Origin: Toxoplasma gondii ME49
Lineage: Eukaryota > Apicomplexa > Conoidasida > Eucoccidiorida > Sarcocystidae
Length of the DNA: 64,000 nucleotides
Direction: 5' to 3'
Assembly (NCBI RefSeq): GCF_000006565.2
Contig: NC_031478.1
Location: forward strand, 2,649,874-2,713,873
Shown here: piece by piece, positions 13,001-24,600 of the stretch
How positions within the stretch are numbered: the stretch's first letter is position 1
Layout: each line of letters starts with the position of its first letter
Notes under the pieces: generated by a model
Databases searched by the model: none
What the model was told of the DNA's origin: nothing
What the model saw: only the letters and a program-made list of their open reading frames with translations
Translations under genes and position numbers: made by a program

Positions 13001-15844
13001 CACACAAACAGTGCCCCATGAGAAGTCCGACATAGAACAAGCAGAGCCTCTCTCATTCGTTGGATTGTCAGAGGCAAAAACAAACGGTAGAGAGACATGC
13101 TGCCCTCCGGGACTGCGGACAGGACCCCATGGGACATCGACTGTACAAAACTGGCGTTCTGCGCGGCGGATGGGGCATGATGAGTGCGACGAAGAAACCA
13201 GGATAGCGGAAGGGAATAGAGCGGTCGAAGAAGCCGGATTTGTCAGCTGTGCTCGAGACGTTGAGCATGAACAACCAGGAGGAAAGGACGACCAGGCTGC
13301 GTCCTTTGGTTGGCAGAGGAACGAATCTCACCCGTGGATGTGTAGACGAAACATATATGCGCGTGCAGTGGGGTCCAAGCAAATTCCTTCTCTCACATCT
13401 TCTCTCATTGCCCCTCAGCCGTCCTCATCACCCGTTTGTCGCGTCCCGACCGACCATACGACACCGGGAACTCGGCAATCGAATCGTGAGACAGCATATT
13501 TTGCCGTAATCAGGAGAAACAAACAGGCAGGTGACAAGCCGAGACATCTCCTCCGCCTCCTCCTCCAGGTGCTCGTGCGCCTTGGTATTGTTGTGGCGCT
13601 TTCCGTTGCTCTCGTCACGTGGCCAATCGAGCCACCAAGGCTTCTGGATCTCGATAAAGTTGTAAGTGAACGTGTTACCATCTTGCTGACTACTTCAGTC
13701 TGCACACAACTCTATGCCTGCCACACGTGGGCCTCAAGGCTTACGCGCACGATAGTTCATTCGCGTGAGTTTAGCTTAACTCACTTTATTGTCACTGCGT
13801 TTTGTATTATGCACCACTCGATCTAAATTCGTGATGTCAGTGCAGCGCAGAAAGGGAAGGTAGCAAGCAGCCTTCGTCTTGCTATGTTTTGTACTGGCCT
13901 TTGTGTATCTTCACATTTCCTTGAGGAATATCAGGATATGTTCGCGTTGAGTCTGGTCAATGAGTGTGTTGATTTTCGTCGTGTTTCAGTATTCTTCGCG
14001 TCCCTGACCGGACACAATAGACGCAAACTGCTGTCGACCACATAAATCAGTTCCTTCGTCTCTGCTGTCGACGGTTTCTCTCGTTTTGCTTCCTGGGCGA
14101 CGAGACCAAATCCCGGACAGCATCTTCATGACGGCTTCCTGATGTTTCTGGACTGTCCTGGCGAAGGTAGGAACACGTGAGATTCATCATTTCCGCCTTG
14201 TGTGCACCTCGGGTGTCCCTGTGTATCTGTGCAGAACGCAAAAGTGGTTTTTTACTACCCGATGATTTCGCGAGGAGTCCGACCTTTGATTCCAGCATCC
14301 GTAGGCGACTGTACAGCAGAGAGTCCAGAGCCCCCACCGGAGCCTTGCGTTGGTCACAGCATTCTGTATCACTACCAAAACGCTTACTACGAGGCCACAG
14401 CCAGATGGGTTTCTGGAGTCAATACAACTGAGATCGAGGAGATTCGCGTGAGCAGCCGAGATAAAGCGCATCGCGCGACATTCACGTGGGAAACGGGGGA
14501 AAGAGTTGAAAAGCTGGATGACAGAAATCCTGCCAGAGAGGAAAAAGACGACCCACTCTGGTAAGTTCGATCTGCGTTGCGGCTGCCACGATTCGTTTTG
14601 CGTGAGTTTCTCCCCGTCCGGTGAATCGGGGCACCTCAAGGAATCAGGGCGCGGAAAGAAAGTGACGGACCGAGGGAGCGCGACGAAGGACGACGAGAAA
14701 GGAAACTGATAATTGTGGGGAAACCACAGAGCGCAGACAGCCCCCCATACGTCACGGTAGAGGGAGCTTCGTCTCTGTGTGTGTGAGTATACTTAGGCAA
14801 GCGTAAATTGCGGGCTTGTAAACCGGTTCAGGTTCACTCTGACTAGGCACAAGCAGAATGGGAGGCATTAGATGAGGGGCAAACAGGAGGTCTTGTCCGA
14901 GGGAATAGCACATAGTACGTTTTTATACTCGTTCACGCGGACGTCTGAGGCCTCTGCGCCGGACGGAGCAAGGGCAATTCAGTGCGAATGTGGTCGGTGT
15001 CTCACGTAATCCTGGGAAAGAAGGTGGTCCGGAATAGTCGGCGTTTTAGACGAAAGCAGGGAGCAATGATGAGCCAGAAACGAACACCAGTCCTTGCAGT
15101 GCTTGTAGAGAGATGTAGATTTCTGAGACAATTCATGAATCTGATTTTCCAAGTAGAGACAAGCGGACTTTGTATTTCTGGCCCGGTTGCGGTTGCACTC
15201 AGTCTCGGCGTGTCCGTCGTAGTCTGCACCATCGTGTTTGTTGTTGAATCCTCTTTGACTACGGTTTGGAATGTGATGCCTGTTTTCTCCTTTGGCGTAT
15301 CTGTTTGATCAACAGGATAGCAGTTGACGTAAGCGGCCGAATCGCCGAGCTGAATCTGTCCCTCCGTATTGGCCAGTGCCTGACTCCCGATTCGTGGAGG
15401 TCACCTACGTGCGATACACTGTGGGACAACACGACAAGCTGCTGCGGAAAAAACATCACCTTCGCAGCTCGGCTTGAGGCGCGATGCACCGAAACGCCTC
15501 CGACCTACCTCTCGGCTTTCAGTATCACGGATTTCCGTGTCTCTTCTCTAACCATAAATGAATCCGTTCTCGGCCTGTTCAGTGTCACAGTGGCGAATAT
15601 CACAGACGCTGTCGAACAGGAGCTGAAACGCCAGATTCAAACATACCTGGAACCAGACAACAAGTTCATCCCTTGGGACAAAGACACCAAGGTTTCTTTG
15701 CAAGCGCTTGTTAATCATCTGACCGTGGTCAACGCTCCAGGGGGCCTCCTCTGCAGACCCCCTCAAGCGACGTCGGGTAGTCGTTTAAACGCGCATGTGA
15801 AGCACGGGAATGTGTCAAACGCAGATGCTCACGACGAGTTCTGA
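10011..15844 (+). CDS. Double PqiA-type membrane protein with glycosylated lumenal tail
   Basis: Exons 10011-13661 (donor GTAAGT), 14235-14560 (donor GTAAGT) and 15316-15844 (TGA) join in frame to give about 1501 residues. Module 1 has a membrane helix at about 27-51, LQSLWDDQNYIPLFL leading into a helix at 86-112, a charged linker, and then KYQLVDVYVYLFMILFVHF in a helical pair at 270-332. Module 2 repeats this with helices near 545-575, SLSQLAEESLWLGESISGFV followed by helices at 595-640, and SCWAMADVFAIGLFTAYF at 665-710. The 'Lw...P..KL' and 'W.M.DVF.lg.lvA' patterns are those of bacterial PqiA/YebS (PF04403), an inner-membrane partner in MCE-type lipid transport. One more helix (about 1185-1210) leads into a C-terminal region with several N-glycosylation sequons (NLS, NTT, NIT, NES, NIT) and clustered Cys. 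Lipid handling is an inference. Unlike the bacterial proteins, very long hydrophilic linkers separate the helices. The second intron (14561-15315) contains a hydrophobic frame at 15150-15308 that could be an alternative exon. Confidence 0.8.
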
Positions 15845-18800
15845 CTTCACAGCGACGGAACCTGCACGGCGCTGTCGGTGCAGTGAAACGCATTCACTCG
15901 TCTCTGAGCTTTTCAACACAACTGGTCAGGAGCGAATGCATTCCGTGCCGTCCGATCCGTCATCCAAGAGGATACACACCTGCATTAAGAGATGTGTACC
16001 GGTCGTTTATCGCACTGAGGAAAGGATTTCGGCCTGCAGGTGTCTTCACTCGGTTCCGTTCACCACATGAGCGGACCGTCTGTCGAGGCAAGTTGGAAAG
16101 ACGGAGTGCACCGCCTGTAGCACTGGCGGTGAGGGACGCTCTGCGTTGTATTCGCACGACTTTTTTGTCATTGTACCCAGGATTGTTTTAGCTGCGCCCT
16201 CACGTTTTTTATGACATATCGGCTTCTGACTTGCCCCACTAGGCAACTGTTTCAGAGTCATTTCAGCTGGCGAGTTACCCCTAAAATCTGTGGATGGCCG
16301 AACTCCGCGTCGCAGGTTTTTTTTGCATCTGTGCGTGCCTTCTCCCTCTTTCGTTCCTTCTGTCGGTCTTTTCCTCTTGACGTCTCGGCAGGTCTGTAGG
16401 TAGTTGTATGCGGGATATTCTGTGAGTAACGGTGTCTCGTAATATCGACGCTATACCGCCAGCTACAAGGTGTCTCGCCTTGCCTCGTTGTTTTCAGTCT
16501 CTTTTTCTTATTTGCTGATTTCTTCAGTATCTGTCCCCTCTGTCAGAGCCTGCGGTCCATCTTTTGCGAGGGAATGATAATAGCGGAGTTATTTTCGAAT
16601 TGTGGAAATTTCTTGCTCCGCTGGTTTCCATGTTCTCGAGCTCGTCCTTTTTGACCTGCAGAGGGTAGCTTCACCTTGTTCAAAGAAACGCTTGTAATTT
16701 TAAGCATGTTTTAAAATATGACAGTTTTCCAGTATGTAGCAGGTATAAGAGGAGAGAGAAGCGGGACTACGTTGAGCTATACAAACAGGAATGCTTACTT
16801 CCTGCTGCAACTGAATCTGTTTATTCGTCTCAAGACAGAAGGAATCGCTTTCGCTCAGAAAAAGAATAAAAACTTGTGTGAAGCCATGGCACTGCAGGGG
16901 TGGCAAATGCGAAATATGTAATTGATGTGTTAACCGGAGAAGCTAGACCTGTTTCACAGGAGGTGCCAGCAGCTGATTTTAGAGAAATTTGGTGTGACAC
17001 GGTACATTCTCAACAGCAAATTTCGTTCGCGTGATGATGTCACCTCGAAGTAAAGAACCACTTCTTCACCTTCCGGTTCGTGTAAGAGGCAGTGCCTGGT
17101 TTATATGGAATTAGGTGCACAGCATGCTGAGTTGTCCGGTTAATCGTTTCGGCACCTCTTATCGACAATTTGTCACTAGGAGTATGGACGCGCTGGTAGC
17201 ATATTGTCAGAAGGTGAAGAGGTGCCAGTAACCCTGTAAGTACTTCTGAAAACCAGATGAATTAGACTAGGTTCTTATGGCATGGACCAAGAATCTGGTT
17301 TACTGAATTGTAAAGATTCCTTGTGCTACGACCGCCACTGCTCGGAAACTGCCTCCCAACTGTTGAAAAGCTGACCAGGCTCGCCGAACATGCATGATGA
17401 AAGTAAAACATCTCTGGCAAATAAACCTTCTCGATTTGCTTTGGTGTTTACGGCTTCTCACTCTAGTATCTGACAACTAGAGTCACAAGACCTAAAAGAA
17501 AGAATTGAGAAGCAATGCCATCGGCACCCATTTGCACGCTCTTCGGCAGGAATAGTTTCTGTCATGAACCTGTACATCAAAGTTGCTTTCGCCCCCCAAA
17601 GTGGTGCCACTATGCAGCAAGCGACAACTAATCACTTGTTTGGCAGCTTGACTTGGAGGTGGCCGATGTTCTTCTCCAGCTCAGCCGACTGCCAAGAGGA
17701 ATTTCCGGAGTCACTATCTCCTCGCAGTGACCGAAACATGCATTGCTGCAAAGCGACAAACACACGGGCTTCGGATAGTGATACAACAGCCAGCATCAAA
17801 TGGAACATATCGTGGGTCACTCACGGCCGCGTCCAATGGCCTTCACAACCGCGCCACAGTTCAGCGCAAATAACCGGCTAGGAGTCACTTGTTCATGGCA
17901 ATCGGGACCGAAGTGTACCCCTGGAGTTCGGGTGACTTTAACATTCTTATTTGTTCTCCCTGAGACTACTTGAGCGCTTCACAGCGTCTCTCTGCTTGCG
18001 TTCTTCCAGAAGATACAGACTAACGCAAGTGCAGCTGACGCCGTGAAGGGCAGGGCGTGGACTGTTGGCACGTGATGGGAATTCAGAAGTGGGGACAAAG
18101 TTTCCTGGCTGAACTGCGACTGGTCTAGACAGCCACATTTTGTGAGGGAAGTAACCGTATGTTTAGTACGATTGAGTGCGGAACATAGCTCCAAACAACG
18201 TGCCTCCGTGCCTCTATTCTACGGGAAATTCTGGTGCTGTGACGAAGTGAAGCGGTATTTGCGCCGTTGCCCACAGCAAGACATCGTGCTGCCATTAGCC
18301 TAGTTCCTGTCAGATCGGTAAGCCGCCGTACCTCGTAGTTTGCTCGAGTGACTAAGCATCTGTCCTCGCCTCCCTGGGTCCAGTACTTCTCGCCCAGCTT
18401 CTGTGTGCGTTCCAGCTGATTTGCAACACATGTCCCGTGCATGGACAACTCCATCTCGCACGGCTTGGGTGGACCCTGAGGGGGTACAGGCAGCATCCAA
18501 GAGGCAGGCAATGGAGAAGATCGCGTCATGTAGAGCGTTGTTACATCGTTTTGCCAGAAAAGTCACGACTACTAACAACCAGAACGCAATGCTAGGTACC
18601 AGTGGCTGTGAGAGCGGTGCGTCATTGGTAGTCGCACGCTAGTCGACAGTTCAGTCCTGATCCGGTATAATTCTTGCTCGACGGTTGAACGAAGGAGTCA
18701 GCGCTTGCGTGAAGGGACACACGATGTTCAGCAGCATTCACCATAGTGAATAAGTACGCAACGATGCGCTCATACTCGGTTTCGAATGGCAGCGTGCACT

Positions 18801-21635
18801 GCAAAAAAGCGTGTTATCCGAATCGAGACACACATCTATTACCCTGAAAACGTTGCACCTGCATGGATGTATGTGTGTGTGGATATACGAGCAGACTTAT
18901 CCCGCGGTCTGCCTGACAGTCCACATGCTGGTGCTAATACAGTCAAATAGCATCTCCGGTGACAAAATTCCCCGCAGCAGTGTTAGATGGTCGCAAGACT
19001 GCGTCTGCATAACACTGGACCTGACAAGCTCACCGAAAACTGAGCAAGACTGAGGGCAACCTTATCGCCGTCGAGACCATGGATTTTCCTTTCCTGCATG
19101 CATTTCTGTCACATATCAAACTCACAATACAGGAACACGGACGTTGCAACTGCAGTTTCTCGTCGTAGTTCTGTCTATGGGCAACGTATACATCACCCTG
19201 AGACGGAAGACGTTTCCTGAAATAGTTGGCAGAGGAGCCATTTACCAGTAATATTATCAAGGGTTGAAGAAGACTTTCCAGAACGTGATGCACATACCGT
19301 AACCAAGCAGCTGGATTCGCCTCCTGTTGCTCTAGTTTAAGTCCAACGAACACACAGTTCCTCTGCCACACAAACTGGGGGAGGGAGGCAGGAGCAGGAA
19401 GTTTATGCGAATGAAAACAGGTCGAAAGTTTCCCCAAGTGGATGTCACCAAACAGGTACGAGGGAAATGCAACATCGGCCTAATCACGCAAGGAACAGAT
19501 ATTTCAAAAGCAATGAGCAGACGCTTACAGAACGCGTTTCTATCCTGGTTGGTACATTCGTTATGACGATTTCATTCGCACGTCGGCGACCAGAAACTAA
19601 AGCTACACCTCCATCACGAGGTCATAACGAATTTCATCAAGCAACTGTCCACTCTGAAACACTTCGTATTTCACACGTGAACACATGGGGAGACACTTGG
19701 TATCGAACGTCGTTTAAAGAGATGAATCGTCGTGCCCACTGAGTACTTTGGTAGTTACTTGCCTTCACACAAAGGAAGTTTCCAGTGTCCGTTGTAAATA
19801 CAGGCAAATTTGCTAGCCGCTTGCCGTAGGGTGGAATATTGTCTCCGTCACTATCAGCTCACCATGTAAAGCGAGCGAGTGGTTCTACACGGATCAGCGC
19901 CGTCGTCGCTCCCTGGCAAGTACGGGGTGCCAAACTTGACGTGTTGCTCCAAAAATACCTTAGCGCAGTTAACATGACCCTGCAGCTCTTCCCTGCAGTT
20001 AGCACTGAAATAGCGATCCATCCTGTCAATCCTAAAGCGGGACGAAGTGGTGAATTAGTTCGCGTAACATCGGCGGACGAGGATTGCTACACCGCAAAAG
20101 CACAAGACAACCTAGTCTCACACCACACGACATAGAAGACAGCACGATACTGAAGTGGTATTTATCGGTGAGGATGGAATTTCTGATGTGCACAGAAAAT
20201 CAATAAGGATAGGCAATTCACCAACTGCCATTACTATCAGAGATATGGGAGGGTCCGGGGAAACGCGTGCCGTGCCTCGACTTCGGAGAGGAGCCCGCTC
20301 TGCTTGAAACGGGTAAGATAACAGCGATGTTTTTTTCAGAAATACCGGCTTCAAGTGTTTACGCTCCGGACAGCCAACTACGAGTAAATGTAGATACCTC
20401 CGCTTCGTTGAACTGAGCAAACCTGCGGATGCCGAAAGGAAATAGATTTCAGGTGACGCAAAACTCCGCTGGTCCCCGGAGTGCAATCTTTTCGGCAGAA
20501 GGCGGAGCGAACTACTGCCGACAGCCAAAAAGCAGCAGTGTACTTGACGTAGCTGCTGTAAGCGAAAGACTGTGACCGTCTAGCTCACTCCCATAAGTTT
20601 TACGGCTACCACGTACCACAGAGATTTGCACTCGAGTATTCTGTGCCGGTTCGTCATGGCGGTATCTACCAAGAATAGTGTGTTTCGCTCAGGAAACATG
20701 TGCGATACCCTGGTCCTTCCATTACGCACATATACAAAGAGGGCAGCGGCAAGAAACCTTGGGGGAGCTCTCCGGTAGACAAATGGTGCAGCGTTTCTCT
20801 CTCATTCAAGGGAGTCTGACATCTTTATTGGCTTGTGGGTTCCGTCTCGAGAAATGAGTCACTGCTACCGGAGGGCGTGTTTTGCTCCTCACTGTCTTTA
20901 AGCTGCAACAGACCCGTTTTGTTTCGGCCCGGAAAGAAAGGGATCAAACCAGTAACGTGTGGTGACCACGTCCAAGATTGTGGGTTTGACAGACACTGCC
21001 CCTATGAAGAGGCAAAAAACTGGGATATACAGGAGATCAGGAAACGAACGTACGTTTGATAGACGCTGAGTAGTGGCCATAGAAGAGACTACAGTTCAGC
21101 TAAATACGTTGTTTTTTCTTTCAATGTTTAGACCGTTCCCCAGACTGTTTCTCACTTTTACGGTGCGGTGGCGTTGAATAGGCGACGAAAACGGTATACT
21201 TGTTGTTTTGGGATCCTGGAGGATAAACACGTTAAAAAAGGAGAATTGTGACAGGGGGACCTGCGACAGTGACGATGTCATCGGTCGTTTACGGGCTTTC
21301 TGGCCTACCACACTGGTACCGTTTCTGTGTTCAAGTACTGTCAGGATTCAATCGCTGAGGCGGAGTATATAGATGAGGCGAATACGAAATCTTGGACAAG
21401 CACATACACCCTGGCTCTCTCCAAAGGCTCTTTGTTAAAAACACATATAAACAGCAGTGATCGCTACTGTGTTGACACATGATTACTTTTCTCAACACTG
21501 AGCTCGCACCAATTTTATTTGCGCACGCGTAAATGTTCAGTTACCGTGGGGTGTTTAAACAGGACGAGTTTCGTTTCGATTCTTCTCTTTGATACAGACG
21601 AAACATGGCATACGATTGACATTCCCGCTGCCTCC
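15845..21635. other. 5.8 kb gene desert between convergent genes
   Basis: This stretch is the shared 3' flank of the PqiA-type gene (+) and the JMJD4-like gene (-). Only short, unconserved frames occur, none with a domain or a consistent set of splice sites. Some parts, such as 16.5-17.5 kb, are visibly richer in A and T. I see no tRNA, rRNA or repeat array. Confidence 0.6.
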
Positions 21636-24600
21636 CTAGCAGGCCTGAGGTGGGCCACGAGAGACAACTCCGTGAATTCTATTTGCACCAGAAACCAGTT
21701 TTGCCTGTGCAGCGATCACATTCTCCGGATTCACGACTAACTTTCTTCTCTCCAGATACTCCCATGCTCGCTGCAGGGTGGCGCGTACGGAAAAATGAAA
21801 AGGGCTGACTCGCTGCTTTGACTGTTGTTTCACGGACGTGGAGAACTGATCACCCATTGCTCCGTATACTGCATTTGTTTCCTTGTCTGCTCCCACAACA
21901 GTTCTGTCGTGACTTCGTGCGTACCCAGAGAGCTCAAACAGGGTAAAAGACCCTCAGAGAACGAACAGGCACTATAAGGAGCTTGACAGCATTGATGCCG
22001 AAGCTTCTGCATGGATTCAGAGATTTGTAGCTGAACTGGACTCACGTCCAGGTCTACCTTGTTTACTAATCTCACGTCCCTTCTTTCCGCCTCGTTTCCG
22101 TTCCCACTTTTACACATGATTTCTCGACTTTCCTTTGCCATATTCTGTAGGCGGCAGCTTGGTTCACCTCCCCTCCCAGCGTGTTCTTCCTCACGCTGTT
22201 CAAACGCAGATGGCACGCTCTCTGTGTCTTCCAGAATCAACCTGCGAAGACACTGGACTGTCCTGTCTCTAGAGCCATCCTGCCTCGCGTGAAGCACCTG
22301 ATTGAGACTGAGGACAGCTGCAAGTAACTCCTGCAATGTCAAGTGGTAGTCTTCGATAGCGAGAAATTTGTCATGCGTTGTCTCGCCTTCCTCGCTTTCT
22401 GATTCCTTTTCTCCGTCTTCCCACTCTGCTCGCATTTCGTCTGACGACCCTGAGTGTCGAACTGAACGCGAAGCGCGAAGCAAGAAGTCAACTCGCTCCT
22501 TTGCTACCTCACTGGAGAGAGAAGTGTCACCTTCATCTCCACAGAGCCAGCAAGGGACTTCATTCAGCTTGCCACTCTCGATTTGTGCGCTGGATGCTTT
22601 CAACTGTTTCTTTCCTGTGACATACAAAGCATGCACAGTACAACTATGAAATTATCACCGGTCACAAACGCGCAGAGGCCCCTCGCTTCCCTCTAGAGAT
22701 GTGAAGGACGCCATCGTGAATGATTGCCATATGGCCCGAACACCTTGAATGATCAACCCGTCTTGGAGAAGAAAACACAGATGCCCCTGAAGGCGTCAAT
22801 GTGATCCACATGAGAGTCGCCCGCTTCCCGAATGGCACCCGTGGTTTGAACGAACCACACAATGAGCCGGAAGGTTTGACAGGACAAGACGCCGCCCTCT
22901 CCTAGCCGTTGACAGGTCAACAGGACAAGTTAGCGGCAGCGGGAGTATCCTGAGCCTGCTTTGGTGACATTCGGGAATGCGCTGGTCTGCGTATAGTAAA
23001 CGCCAAAACTGCGTGCAAAGCGTCTGTGCCCTCTTTCATCGACTCACCATTTTCTTTTCTCAGTTCCACCTGCGCACGCGTAAGAAAAGCAACATACCCT
23101 TCACGGTACATAGCTCGAAGAAGAAGCAACACCCGGAGCGCCCCAAGAATATCGAAGGTCCACTGCAAAACTGCGTTCGCATCCCTTTCAGTTTCCGGCT
23201 GGCCCGCCGTTGTTGGCATATCAGTTCCTTTGGATCGGCTCGTTTCTGCTTTCGCAGCGATAGCTTCCTCGTCCACAGTAGCCTGATTCCTTTTCTCCTG
23301 TCTTTCCGTCATTGGTTTCGCCTCTCGTTCAGACTGCTTCCTCCCGATCCCCGCTAGTCCTGTTTCCCCCTCTCCCGCAGCTCTCTGTGTCACCTCGTCT
23401 CCATATCTTGCTTCTCCCTCCTGCCCATTCTCCTCTTCATCTCCGCGGCTCTCTGCGCGTCTCCTTTCCTCTGATGGCAGCTTTTCACTCGCGTCACACT
23501 CCCCCTCATTCGAAGCAGACTGCAGGCGCAACGAATCCACCACTCCATTTCTTTCGAGTCGACTCCGCCTGTGAGAGCATGTAGCTGAAAGGACTAGGAC
23601 GTTGTCGCTGCCAGGATCGTCCTCCGCCGTCGTCGCATCTCTCGATGATCTGCTCACGTCACGCATGCTCTGCAGATTTATGTGTCTCTTCAATCTCGGG
23701 AGGAGAATTGCGCGGGCGACATTGAGAAGGAAAAAGAAAAAGTCGAAGAATGTGACTCCACAGTTTGCAGACAGAATCCTCTCTTCGCACATCACCAGTT
23801 CGGCGTATGAACGTGTTGCTCGACTCAACGTCGTTTCAGCGCGGTCTCTCCGCTGGATGATCCCCCTGTCCGTCTGGTCTCTTGTCTCGCTCTTTGGCTC
23901 CTCCACTACCCTGTCTCGTCGTCTCAAAAACCTATGGGTTGGAAAACAAACACAAGAATCAGGCGCGATGCTCGACCAGCCCCCCTCTGTGTTGCCTCCG
24001 CAACGCAAGCAGCCTGTTGCCTCTGAGGGACTCTCCTGTCTCACAGTCGCAGTCGCATTTGATCTCTTGCCTTCGCCTCTATTCTCGTGAGCAGCGAGGT
24101 AGACTCTCGATTCGTGTCCAGTGTGAAGTGCGAACTCGTCGACCACTTCACCGACGGTTCCAGAGAGCCCACCGTCACCCATCAACCTGGCATCTGAGTC
24201 GCTCGTGTCGCCAGGCTCTTCTTTCTTCGCATTTTCTCTCTCTTCAAGAGAAGTTGGGAACGCCTTGCGTCCGCATATCTCGCAGACGAGATTCCTTTCC
24301 AGCGTAGCTACTCCCGATGGCATTTCAGAGTGGGGCGAGCCAAAAGCTAAAGAAGCACAGGGAGCAGAACTGCAGACCGGAGACGAAGCCGGCGGACACG
24401 AGACAGACGGAGCAGGCAAACCCACTGCACAGGGATCCGAAAGCAGAGACTGCGAAACTTGTCTTCCCTCTTGTTCCTGTCTAGGACTATCAACTGTTTG
24501 GGGCATCTCCGCGGAAGGCGAAGCAAGGCTCAGAAGGACGAGGCGAGCATCGGGAAAATCCTCAATGAGGAAGGATCGTACAGCATTGAGGTCCTCCTTA

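Noticed and set aside
13662..13826. Continuation of the PqiA-type exon 1 to its stop at 13826, or a donor GTGAGT at 13765.
   Set aside because: The GTAAGT at 13662 joins in phase to the conserved-looking frame at 14235; the 13765 donor leaves the wrong phase for that frame.
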